A stretch of DNA of 64,000 nt from Lepus europaeus (Eukaryota > Chordata > Mammalia > Lagomorpha > Leporidae), in NCBI RefSeq assembly GCF_033115175.1, contig NC_084834.1, positions 39,724,077 to 39,788,076 on the forward strand, written 5' to 3'. The notes under the pieces were generated by a model. It was not told the origin of the DNA, did no database searches, and saw nothing but the letters and a program-made list of their open reading frames with translations. This document shows, one piece after another, positions 24,444 to 34,815 of the stretch. Positions within the stretch are counted from its first letter, which is position 1. Each line of letters begins with the position of its first letter. The position numbers were made by a program, and so were the translations under genes.

Positions 24444-24757
24444 AGGGGTGAGATTTGGGCTAACAGTAAAGCTGGTTCAGATGCCTCCACCCCATGCTGA
24501 AATACCTGCTTCTATAGAGCACCTCCTGCTAATGTGCGTCCTGGGAGACAGTGGTGATGGCTCAAGGGGTTTAGTTCCTAGCACTCACATAGGAAATCTA
24601 TATTGAATCCCTGGCTCCTGGCTTGGGTGCCTGTTGGGGGTTGTTGTGTACATTTAGGAAGTGAACCAACAGACACAAGCTCTCTCTTTGTCTCTCTGTT
24701 CTGAGCTCTCTGTCATTGTGCCTTTGTCTCTCAAATAAATGAATAAATAAATAAAAT
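24444..24757 (+). mobile_element. Old diverged CSINE
   Basis: GGTGATGGCTCAAGGGGTTTA, GAATCCCTGGCTCCTGGCTT, TTAGGAAGTGAACCAACAGA and tail AAATAAATGAATAAATAAAT. Confidence 0.8.
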
Positions 24758-25050
24758 GATGGTTATAATAATGACAACTATATTTTCTAGAAATTGCTAT
24801 TCAAACTTTTTCCCCAAAGTAGTAGATATAATAGATATATTCATGACATAAATAATATACATTCAAATATGAGTGGAAGTATATGTAATTCAACATAAAT
24901 GTGTGTGTGTATACGTGATTTTTAAAAACAGAATTATGGAAGAGTAGACTTTTATTTTTCTATTTAAGCTGTGATATCCAAGTGATAACAATATAATACA
25001 AATGAAGCATTTGTATATTGGGTTATCAAAATTGTGAAGAAATAATGCCT

Positions 25051-25094
25051 TGGCTTAAAAAATTGTATATGATCATACACAATTTTTTAAGCCA
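25051..25094. repeat. 44-bp near-perfect palindrome
   Basis: Left arm TGGCTTAAAAAATTGT and the matching right arm ACAATTTTTTAAGCCA surround TATGATCATA-type sequence. 21 of 22 positions pair, the exception being at 25067/25078, and there is no spacer. The flanks do not continue the symmetry and I recognise no transposon family. Confidence 0.95.
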
Positions 25095-26160
25095 TAAAAA
25101 ACCTAACACCCAAAGTTACTCTGACAGATGGAGATGAAGGGTACATATCAAACCAGAAAAACAGGCATAAAAGCATCTGATTTTTCATTCTAGCAAGACT
25201 CAAGCCATATTTCAGTTTATGTCTTTTCTAATTGATTCAACAGATCTGACATTGAACAGCACATGACAGAACCAGTTTAATGAAGTGTGACCTGTCTTAA
25301 GGTCACCAAGTAACTTTAAAAAACTTGCAAATACGTCCCCTAAGTTTATAGCCTCAAAGTTTGACAATATTACTTGCAAATATATTAAACTATCCTATTG
25401 CTGTGCAACTTTAAGTCTTATAAAAAAGGGATGTTTTGTAGTAAACAGCAATATAGGAGGCAAAATCAAGGAATATTCATAATAATCAATACTGTATTAT
25501 TACAGTGCAGCAATGATTTTTGCATTGCATTAATGAAGCAAAAATTCCTTTACTGTAAATTGAGGATGTGTATCATGTCCTTTCTAATGGAAACAATAAT
25601 GAAAGATCAATATCCTGAAAAGAAGTACGGTAGGGTCAAATGGAGGTTTACTTCTTATATTTCAAGACTTAAATCTCTGTTCTGACGTTCTCTTTGAAGG
25701 ATGTTTTCCTTCAACATATCCTAAAGAAATCGTCAAGCTCATGTCAAGCAAAAAAACTGAATGATGAGATAAATCAGGACAAATCCAGAGAGCTGCTGTG
25801 CTGACAGTCATACCGACTTGCTCATTTTACTGTGAAAACGGAGTTGCTATTTGTATGTTGCTAGCAAATTCCTTAGCAAACAGCTTCTGCATCTGTTTTA
25901 ATGTTAGAAGGGAGGGGCAAGCAATAATTTGATTTCCACTCTCCCTGATATTTTCTCTCCTATTGCAAAGAGCCATTAGAAGAGTGTTTCAAAGCTCATA
26001 TTTGTGACAGACACTGGAGAAGCAGCTACCAGTTCTACACCACACACATCTGTAAAGGCATCAGAACTGAGGGGCATCTAAGCAGAATAAATCACCAGCA
26101 TTGCCTCAAAGAAATTATTTGTATTAGTCATTATTCACCCTGGGCATCTTCAATGCTGGA
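25095..26160. other. Repeat-free single-copy-looking DNA
   Basis: About 1.07 kb with no SINE, LINE, LTR or microsatellite that I recognise, unusual for this window. The 95-codon frame at 25398-25685 has no signature. It might be ordinary unique DNA or a conserved non-coding element. Confidence 0.5.
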
Positions 26161-26380
26161 CATATTCTTGTTTTTCTTTACCTTGAAATTCATTTTATTT
26201 TTTTCTCTTTCTAAAAATTTTTATCGATGTAAAAAGATTTCAATGTTTGACAGTAACCATGCTTTCCTCCCACCCACTCTCCCTCCCGCTTTTCACAATT
26301 ATTGATGAGCAGAGTTGATGTGGACTGACACCACTGAAAAGAAATTACCTTTCATGAGAACAGTGCTAATGTCCATGATT
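26161..26380 (-). mobile_element. Possible old L1 3' end
   Basis: TTTCCTCCCACCCACTCTCC in a T-rich context resembles the inverted C-rich tail of L1 3' UTRs such as 56540-56590. The match is weak. Confidence 0.3.
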
Positions 26381-26397
26381 AGAAAACGAGTGTAATT

Positions 26398-26664
26398 GCC
26401 GGCGCCTTGGCTCAATAGTTAATCCTCCGCCTGTGGCGTCGGCACACCAGGTTCTAGTCGGGGTGCTGGATTCTGTCCCAGTTGCTCCTCTTCCTGTCCA
26501 GCTCTCTGCTGTGGCCCGGGAGTGCAGTGGAGGATGGCCCAAGTGCTTGGGCCCTGCACCCACATGGGAGATCAGGAGAAGCACCTGGCTCCTGGCTTCG
26601 GATCACCGCAGTGTGCCGGCCACAGCGGCCATTGGGGGGTGAACCAACGGAAAAGGAAGACCAT

Positions 26665-26696
<32 letters not shown>

Positions 26697-26730
26697 CACT
26701 CTGCCTGTCAAAAAAGAAAAAAAAAAAAAA
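26398..26730 (+). mobile_element. CSINE, CG-rich-headed subfamily, 17-bp target-site duplication
   Basis: Direct repeats AGAAAACGAGTGTAATT (26381-26397) and AGAAAACGGGTGTAATT (26731-26747) differ once. The element has many intact CG dinucleotides, a (CT)n tract (26665-26690) and a CTGTCAAAAAAGAAAA tail. Among the youngest here. Confidence 0.97.
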
Positions 26731-26776
26731 AGAAAACGGGTGTAATTTACCAAGGTGACACATTTGCGTTTATTTT

Positions 26777-27120
26777 TAAAGAATATTTCTTTATTTGAAA
26801 AGTAGATGGCAGAGAGAAAGAGGAGAGAGAGAGAGTCACAGAGAGATCTTCCGTCTGCTGGTTCACTCCCCAGATGCTTCCAGCAGCAGGTTTGGGCCAG
26901 GCAGATAGGATGGAGCTTTGACTGGGAGCTAGCAGTGCCTCTGGGTCTCCCACTTGAGGAGCAGGGACCCAAGTACTTGAGGCCATCAGTTGCTTCCCTG
27001 CCAGGTGCATCAGCAGAAATCGGATCAAAAGCAGTGGAGCTGGGACTGGAACACACACTGATACAGTACGCAGGTCTCCCAGACAGTGGCTTAACCCACT
27101 GTGCCCAGACGCCTGCCTCT
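26777..27120 (-). mobile_element. CSINE adjacent to the previous one
   Basis: Tail at 26777-26800, GA tract, head ending TGTGCCCAGACGCCTGCCTC. Imperfect flanks GCGTTTATTTTT / GTGTTTACTTTT. Its opposite orientation to the element on its left creates the long spurious open frame at 26454-27056. Confidence 0.92.
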
Positions 27121-27405
27121 TGTGTTTACTTTTTGATATGTCTCCCCATTCATTCAGCATTTCTAAGTTGAGAGTAAAATATTGAGATCCAGAAACAAAT
27201 GTGAAAAGGAAAATATGGCAAGGATATTTACATACTAATAGTGGAACAAAACATCTAAAATACCACCATTCTTACTCTTGATGTAATTGTCTTGATGCAG
27301 GCATTCTTAAATGCTTAAAACTTTTAATAAATAAATATAATAAACTGAGATTTCAGATAAGGTTGTTGCTCTCCAACCACCCAATAGGAGAAATAATTGA
27401 TGTGT
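27121..27405. other. Unassigned DNA
   Basis: Nothing recognised. Confidence 0.4.
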
Positions 27406-27422
27406 TTCTAAACACACTTTTC

Positions 27423-27753
27423 TTTTCTTTTTTTTTTTTTAGATTTATTTTATATATTTGAAAGACAGAATTACAGAGAGAGGTAAAGACAGAGAGAGAA
27501 GTTTTCCATCCTCTGGTTCACTCCCCAGATGGCCGCAACAGCCAGAGCTGCGCTGATCCAAAACCAGGAGCCAGGAGCTTCCTCTGGGTCTCCTATGTGG
27601 AGCCCAAGAACTTGGGCCATCCTCCACTGCTTTTCCAGACCATAGCAGAGAGCTGGATCAGAAGAGGAGCCTCCGGGATTAGAACCGGCGCCCATGCGGG
27701 ATGCGGCATTTCAGGCCGGGGCTTTAACTCGCTGCGCCACAGAGCCAGCCCCA
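27423..27753 (-). mobile_element. CSINE with perfect 17-bp target-site duplication
   Basis: TTCTAAACACACTTTTC occurs at 27406-27422 and 27754-27770 without mismatch. Head (minus strand) GGGGCTGGCTCTGTGGCGCA, uninterrupted body, T14-type tail. Confidence 0.97.
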
Positions 27754-27770
27754 TTCTAAACACACTTTTC

Positions 27771-28184
27771 AATGCAAAGAAAAAATGAAAAATATTAAGA
27801 AGTCAAGAATTATATAAGCATAGGTAGGATGAAGTTTGAAAAGCAATTGAATAAACACAAGGAAGCTTCCAAATATAGATAGATCTTGAAATAAACAAGT
27901 GGACACATAAAATGCAATATACTTTCATGGAAGATGTTCCAGAAGAAGAAATAAGTTGTGTTGGTATTCAGTGGTCAGTCTGAAGCAAGACTTAGCCTGT
28001 CAGAGTGAGGATGAAATGGAGGTCAGTAAGAATTGAGATTAAGGGAGTAAAACTTCACGTGAGGAGAACTAGACTTTAAAAAGATGTGTATTCCCTCTCG
28101 CTTAAGCATATTGTTCTAAGTTCATAAAGTCCATAATAAATGTAGAATTGTGGATGACAGCGTAACTTTGGAAGCTGTTATTTA
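27771..28184. other. Unassigned DNA
   Basis: Nothing recognised. Confidence 0.4.
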
Positions 28185-28425
28185 CAGGTTCTCTCTATCT
28201 GTAAAATGTGGATAGTAACTTAACTTACCAAATGCTTAGCAATTTTTAAATTCTTATTGTGTACCAGGAACCAAGCACCTTACATATATAAGCTCGTTAA
28301 ACATCAATATAATGAACTGGGCTAAGTTCTAATGCTCTTGTTATGAGGATAAAGTAGGCAAATGAATGCCAAGCATTCAAGTGAACATAGCAGGCACTCT
28401 GAAACACTAGCAATTAGGGTGATCT
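28185..28425. mobile_element. MIR/L2-like fragments
   Basis: CTATCTGTAAAATGTGGATA is the MIR 'TCTGTAAAATGGGGATA' motif. TATTGTGTACCAGGAACCAA and AAGCACCTTACATATATAAG resemble the reverse-oriented MIR/L2 tail. Mixed ancient fragments. Confidence 0.45.
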
Positions 28426-29304
28426 TAATGAGATGCCTTTAAATTAAAATGAACATAACTTCATCAAGATCTAGTTACAGTGTTGTTGGTAGTGATGTCA
28501 CGAATGTCGAGAAAGTCAATGAGCAGTTACAGCTGAAGTTATTTTAGTTCAAACCTCACTTTGACATCTGAAGATCAGAATAAATCGCCTTGTAAATGCT
28601 GCTGTGCTTCGTATTTGTAGGCCAACTCTTTGTTATTCATTTTCTTTCTGCAGGTGTCTCACTGATACTCGTTTATTCATTGACATGCCCTGAGAATGGG
28701 TTTCTCAAGAGCATACATCTGTGTTTGGCCACCTAGTTCTGCTAAAATAAGTTTAATATAACAAGATCCGTTGAGTGTAGCAACATTTCAGCTTCTAGCT
28801 AATCCCTTAAGAATTTGCACCCTCTATCCACAGCAATTTTACTCACTGTGCCAAGGGTTAGCAAAAATCTCACCCTTCTTAAGAGAGCTTTGCAGAAACT
28901 TTGGGCCCAAGGTTCTCCAACATGTTTGAGCAGGTACTGATCCTAAAGGAGTGGAAGTTAATGACTTCAGCTAAAGTTGAAACTTGTCTCGACATTTCCT
29001 TCATCTGTAATACAGAGCAATTAGAAAGAAGCAAGACTTGTGAACTGTCTCTGCTGTGCCATTCTTTAAGTGGTGCTTATGTCCATTGCAACTGAAGAAA
29101 AGGACAAAATATCAATGCACCCTGAATGACGAGGAAATGGAATCATATTTTTATTAGCGCCAGCCACACATATATTTCAATTACTAATTTTTCTCTAGGG
29201 ACTGAAAGAAAGAATATGGGTTTAGATTTCAAGGCTCTTTGAAAATGATAGCAGATTCTCCACAGTTGAAGATGCCATTCAAAAACTGTTGAGAGATACA
29301 TCTC
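28426..29304. other. Repeat-free single-copy-looking DNA with a CRE-like site
   Basis: About 880 bp with no recognisable repeat. TGATGTCA at 28493-28500 is one base from the palindromic CRE. A 64-codon frame (28901-29095) is unsupported. Confidence 0.45.
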
Positions 29305-29470
29305 CAAGCCACTCAAGTCACTTCTTTTGGGATTTAATAACCAGTCTGTCTGTCAGTTTTCTTAAACTCCTTGAGACTCTGTTCCTTCGTGGGTAAAATA
29401 GGGATTGTAGTATATACCTCACAAGTTATCATGAGCATTAAGTGGGACAATGAGTGATTAGCAGAGTAAA
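29305..29470 (+). mobile_element. MIR fragment
   Basis: GTCAGTTTTCTTAAACTCCT, GTGGGTAAAATAGGGATTGT, ATACCTCACAAGTTATCATG follow the MIR 3' half. Confidence 0.55.
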
Positions 29471-29774
29471 ACATCAAGAGCAAGAGATGGATATTAAAAG
29501 GGGAGGAAAATTTTATCAAATTCCCACTTATTTTTCAAGTCATATTTTGGTTTTCCTCTGTAATAATATAGAAGTAAATTATATGCGCCAGGGATATATA
29601 AAAATAGTGAGAACAGAGGCCTCATGGATGACCTTCTCTGACAATGGAGAGTAGAAGAGAGAAGCACGCCCTTCAGGGATTGTGGAAGAGATTTCTAATG
29701 AACAATGGGCCCCGCCTGCATCTACCTCAACTAAGTAAAGTGAATGCAACAATTTAAGCAAGGTCACAATATCC

Positions 29775-30125
29775 TGTATCTCTTTGGCACTGTTCTAGGC
29801 AAAGAGTGTGGCTGGAATAATGAAAAAGAAGTAAAATATCCTGCTTTTTTTTCTTAGAGTTTATATATGAGTTGAAAAGGCAGCTAAGATAAATAAGTAA
29901 TTTATGACATATAGTTGAAAAGGCATGAGTACTTTAAAGAAAAATCAAGCAAAAAGCAGTTGTCAGGGCTGTATGGGAAAAAGGACTGTTTTACTCAGAG
30001 AGGTCAGGGAAGACCTCATTGCTCATGACTTGAAATCAGTAGGGAGTAGCAGATTGCTGGGACTAAATGTTCCAAACAGGGAAAAGAACAAGTGCAAGTG
30101 TGAATGCCTTAAGGCAGGAAGGAAG
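29775..30125 (+). mobile_element. L2 3' fragment
   Basis: AGAGGTCAGGGAAGACCTCA, then AACAAGTGCAAGTGTGAATGCC and TTAAGGCAGGAAGGAAGG are typical L2 3'-end text (GGTCAGGGAAGGCCTC ... CAAGTGCAAAGGCCCTGAGG). Confidence 0.55.
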
Positions 30126-30415
30126 GTGGCAATCCCCAAGAGAAGCCTGACTCACAACATAAGGGTGAACTGGGAGGAGGAAGAGAAACAAACATTAGAA
30201 AATGATTGAGGGAACTCCTAGTTCATTGGAACAGCTTCTGTTTCCACGTGGCTTCAGCTGGTAAACCAGAAGAGACACCTGACAAGACTTAACATTTTAG
30301 ATGCAGAGTCACTGTGTTCTTTGTTGCCAGTTCTCAGTGATCTGCAAAGAAGACTGGGAAAATGATTTGTTTAAAATCGTAAAATGAAAAATTGAAGAGT
30401 AAATAATAAGAAGGG

Positions 30416-31612
30416 TGTATTCACTCATGTTTTGCTGCTATAAGAAGATATTTGAGACTGACTAATTATGAAGAACAGAGATTAACTTGTTACAGTATGG
30501 AAGCTGGGATTTCTGTGGCCTATTGGCTCAAATCAATGACAGACTTCTTGCTAAGTCATTCCATGGTGGAAGATGGAAAGGCAAGAAAGCACATACACAA
30601 GATGGAGATAAAAGATCATAGCCTCAAGCCCTTTTATAATGTCATTAACCTCTCAATTAGGCCCTAATGACCTAACGTCTGTCATTATGTCTCACCTGCC
30701 AACACTGTTGTATTGGGGATTAAGTTTCTAATACAAGCTTTATGGTGGGCAGGCACATTTAAGCGAAATAATTTTTCTGCAGGGCCTCAAAATTAACATT
30801 CTGTGACATGAAAGATACATGAATCCCAAGTTGATAGTCACTAAGTCTTAATTCATTCTAGCACCAAGTCAAAAGTCCAAAGTCCAAAGTCTCATCTGAC
30901 ATATGTATGAGTGAAATTTGAGGAGTGATTTATCTGAGGCAAGTTTCCTCTGACTTGACTATGAAATCAAACAAGTTATCTAATTCCAAAATACAATGGT
31001 AGGACAGGCATAGAATATATATTCCCATTCCAAAAGGGAGAAATGGGCAAAATAAAAGAGGGGTAGTTGGTCTTAGGTAAGTCCAAAACCCAAAAGAGAA
31101 ACATTAAATCTGAAAGCTCCAGAATAATCTATCTTGACTCAACATCCTAAAGTTTCAGAATAATCTTTCTTGACTCTATATCCTGTTTTCTGGTCATAGC
31201 TAGGAGGAAGGGGTTGTGCCTCAAGGTCCCAGGCAGTCAGGCCCCTTCAATGGGTACTGACTATGCTGCAGCTCTCATTGGTTGGAATCTTGTGCCCCTA
31301 TGCTAGAGCTGCATTGGGGAGCACTACTCTTCGGGACTTTTGGAGGCAGCCCTGCTCCCATGGATCAACTAGAGCAGTGATTTATTTCTTACAGCTTTGG
31401 AGGCTGAGACACCCAAGATTTAAGAGCTACATCTGAAGATGTCCTTGATATGTCACAGCATGGCGAAAGGCAGAAGAGCAAAAGAGAACTTACCTAGGCT
31501 AGAGTAAGTCATGGAACTCATAGCCTCAAGCTCTTTTTTTTTATCTATATTAATGTATTCATGAGGGATTAAGTTCTGAGACACACATTTCTACAGATCC
31601 ATTCAAGTCATA
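30416..31612 (-). mobile_element. Degraded MaLR provirus: LTR-internal-LTR (antisense)
   Basis: Read in inverted order: an MST/MLT1-type LTR (30416-30775, with TTTGCTGCTATAAGAAGATA and GGGGATTAAGTTTCTAATAC), then a THE1/MST-type internal remnant (about 30776-31380, with CCAAAGTCTCATCTGACATA and CCATTCCAAAAGGGAGAAAT), then a second LTR fragment (31381-31612, with TTACAGCTTTGGAGGCTGAG and GAGGGATTAAGTTCTGAGAC). Non-autonomous; no coding frames survive. Confidence 0.65.
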
Positions 31613-31684
31613 AATAATAATTTATTCCAAGTTTTACTATTTATTAAATCCTGTATAGATTTAGCATTACATAATCTCATTTAA

Positions 31685-31825
31685 CCCTCACTACTAATTT
31701 AAGTACATCATTATCTTTATTTTATAGAAAAGGAAATGAATTTACAGAGTGCGAGTAACTTGTCTAAGTTAACACAATTAGTAGGTCACATTGACATCTG
31801 ATTCTAGAGTCCAAACTCTAATATG
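31685..31825 (-). mobile_element. MIR (antisense)
   Basis: Antisense MIR order: TTATCTTTATTTTATAGAAAA, AGTAACTTGTCTAAGTTAAC, ACAATTAGTAGGTCACATTG. Confidence 0.65.
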
Positions 31826-32112
31826 TCTCCCTCATTGAACATTGAATTAGAGTTTGGAATTTAATTTTTGTAAATTGTGTATTTATAGTTTTTCTTTAAA
31901 TTCGGTTCTTTCTACAATGCAGCCTAATTACTAATTTTTAACAAAGCACATCACCTATTGTACTAATGATTGTGAATACATAAAAATATCTTCCCATGTT
32001 CAGCTATTATACATTGTAGCAGTAATTAAGGATGACAGTTTTCTATAAATCATATCAAATCTTATTTAACCTAACAAATGATTGTTTATTTAAAATTGAT
32101 TCATAAATATTC
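31826..32112. other. Unassigned AT-rich DNA
   Basis: Nothing recognised. Confidence 0.4.
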
Positions 32113-32291
32113 ATGGGTACTTCAAAATGTTTGTAGAAGATTGAATTAAAAGGTGAATTTATTTGGGTGCCAAAGTTTTGAAATCCTGCATAAGAGAAGT
32201 CTTCAAAAAGTTTATGGGAAAGTGTACCATGGAAAACCTGTCTGAATTTCAAATTATCCTTTAATTCCATTTTCCCACAACTTTTGAATAA
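32113..32291. mobile_element. Mariner-like palindromic MITE
   Basis: The left end GGGTACTTCAAAATGTTTGT and the reverse complement of the right end (TTCCATTTTCCCACAACTTT region) pair, as in small mammalian Tc1/mariner MITEs with TTCAAAAAGTT termini. The copy at 42232-42694 is related. Confidence 0.55.
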
Positions 32292-32772
32292 TGCTTATGT
32301 GCTCTGTATGTCTCAATGCTTTTTTAAAGAGTCCCTATAAATTTCTTTCTTTCTAAATTTTGACTCATGGTGTTTGTTATCCTAATGAAGTTTCTCAAAA
32401 AAAAAAATAGCAGATTTTGAGAAATGGGTTATGGTAAAAAGGCATTCACCTTAAATCTAAATCCTCTTCCTCATCAGTGAAATTCTTTATGCTCAGGTTC
32501 CAGTAACATGGATAAATTGAAAATGCAGTGGTTATTTTCAAAACACTAGCTTTTTTGCCCCGATATCCCCAAAGAATCAGTGTAGTTTTAAGCTGTAGTG
32601 GAATATGAACATAATGATGAATCATGCCTTTAAGCAAACAGAAGACACATCTCACTTTGCATTTCGTTTAGAGAGATGCACCTTAGCCTGCTCACACTGG
32701 TAGGCTGAATAATATCCCACATTCGTCTATATCCTAATTCCTTAAGCTTATGAATGTGTTATCTTTTTCACA
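32292..32772. other. Unassigned DNA
   Basis: Nothing recognised. Confidence 0.4.
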
Positions 32773-33123
32773 TGCTCCTCAATTTACAATAAAGTCCCAA
32801 TAAATCTATAGTTGATAAAAAAATGTCATAAGTTGAAAATCTTTTTAATACACTGGACCTACTAATCTGCATAGTTCAGCAACACAGTTGAACACTGTTG
32901 AAGTAATAGTTGGTTAGCTTCACGATCACATGGCTGACTGGGAGCAAAAACTCACTGCCCCTTCTCAACATCATGAGAAAGTATTGTATGACATATCATT
33001 AGCCTCAGAAAAGATCAAAATTCAAAATTTGAAATACAGTTTCTACTGAATTTATATCACTTTGATACCATTTTAAAGTTGAAAAATCAAAAATGGAACA
33101 GTCGTTAGTTGGGTGCATCTGTA
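32773..33123 (-). mobile_element. Tc1/mariner-superfamily MITE
   Basis: Shares text, in inverted orientation, with the intronic element at 62416-62716 (e.g. ATAAGTTGAAAATC / GATTTATCAGGA family sequence; right end GTTAGTTGGGTGCATCTGTA). I cannot name the subfamily safely. Confidence 0.5.
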
Positions 33124-33269
33124 TTTGAGATAGGGAGATTATTGCTGATTTATTGGGTGGGCTCAGTGTGGTCATAAGGAGTCTTTGGAAAGGGAGGCCA
33201 GGGATCAGAGAGAGAACAATAGAGCCATGCTTCTGTTGTCTCTTCTTGGGACAATAATCAAAACTACTT

Positions 33270-33440
33270 TACCGACTAGATGTTAGGCACTGTGCTGAGT
33301 AATCTATGTCCATTATGTAATGTGTTCCTCAGAGCTTTATGCAAATTTGTTAGCCCCATTTTATAGATAACAAAAAAACCCAAACTAAGTGAAAGTATTT
33401 GGTTAGCACATAGTGGTGGAGAGAGGTATCTATAGAACCC
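33270..33440 (-). mobile_element. MIR/L2 (antisense)
   Basis: TGTTAGGCACTGTGCTGAGT, TAGCCCCATTTTATAGATAA are the inverted MIR 3' portion. Confidence 0.6.
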
Positions 33441-34482
33441 TGGCTCCGCGGAGTGAGAAAGGGCAAAGAAAAAGATTCAGTCAGGGGAGGACTTCCAGTG
33501 CCAGCCAAAGAGAGTATGTGGAGAAACTGAAGTAGAGACTTCACATGAACTGGGTTGGTGTGTTCTGTGGATTTTGAAAAGTAATAACAGGCTATGCATG
33601 TGTGTAAGCAGGATTAGCTCAGAAGCTGAGCATGGTGGAAATGGTGACAAAACTTTCTAATCTTAGCTCCTAGCTGAGTGAAGCTGATAATTCACTACCT
33701 ATTCTCAACAGTACCAGGCTTGAGGACTTTGGAGGAATGAACATTGGGGTGACAGTAAATCCATGAATAGCAAGAGGAGCATTGTGGAGTCAAGAAGAAA
33801 GCTCTATGCTACAAAGAGAATGATGCTGTCAGTTTCTAGCAAGAGTCAACAACTTATTAGAAAGTCTACTGAATTGTGTAATTATTCTAAAAACACATGA
33901 AATAGAAGCTACTCTCTCAAAGTAAGCAAAGTGTGCTTTGAATGCTTTCATGCCAAAACAAATAAATCAAAACAAACAAATAAGGAAAAAAAAAACCTTC
34001 CTACACAAACCACCAATTGATTTTCATTAACAATACTCCTTTGAGGTTTAGGTTTGTACCAGTCATTCACATTTAGCATTAATGTCTCCAATAAGTTGTT
34101 TTTTAAGTTGTTATAAGTAAGATAGAACTTTTTTGTTGAAGAAAGGATTATTTTATGTTATGGATGGGGTAATTTAGTGAAAATTGGATTAAATTGGGGA
34201 AGTTGAATAGACCAAAACCAGAACAAAATTATTCATCTGAAAATAGGGAAAAGGATGATCAAATGCTAACTTTTCCAGAATTTGCTAATTTCCTATGTGT
34301 GCCATTGACAAATGCTTTCTTTAGAAGAAAGATTTGCTTTCATGCTTTTAAACAACAAAAATGTTTTAGTTATATCAAAATGGTAAAAATGGTGGCTCCA
34401 ATTTCTATTTCTTGTATTTAAAAATGTGTCATACAAAGATGAACTATTATAATTGGGTGCTATCCTCATGACACTCTGTCTT
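33441..34482. other. Unassigned AT-rich DNA
   Basis: About 1.0 kb without a recognised repeat or gene. Confidence 0.5.
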
Positions 34483-34815
34483 AGATCATTTGAACTGTTA
34501 TATAACAAACTCTATGGTTTATAAGGAGCAGAATTTTTTTTCTCCCAGTTCTGGAGGCTATAAACGCCAAGACAAAGGTAAAGGTAGCGTTGGTGTCTGG
34601 TGAGGGTCTATTTCCTGGTTCATAGATGCCACCTTCTTGCTGTATTCTCACATTGTGGAAAGGACAAGGTATCTCTCTGGGGCCTCTTTGATAGGACACT
34701 AATACTATTCAGGAGACCTCTGCTTCCCAATGGCCACACCTCCTGATACCATCACACTGGTGATGAAGATTTCACTGTAAGAATTGTAGAAGATACAAAC
34801 ATTCAGACTGTAGTA
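34483..34815 (-). mobile_element. MLT1-type MaLR LTR (antisense)
   Basis: TCTCCCAGTTCTGGAGGCTA, GGTGTCTGGTGAGGGTCTAT, GCCACCTTCTTGCTGTATTC, GGCCACACCTCCTGATACCA in inverted MLT1/MST order. Confidence 0.75.

Noticed and set aside
25398..25685. 95-codon + frame in the repeat-free island
   Set aside because: Cys/Lys/Ile-rich composition expected of AT-rich non-coding DNA. No recognisable domain or splice context, though conservation was not testable here.
26454..27056. Longest open frame in the window (200 codons, minus strand)
   Set aside because: It spans two convergent CSINEs and the A/T run between them. The protein is SINE body text read through, with a low-complexity RERERE stretch. No start context, splice sites or known domain.
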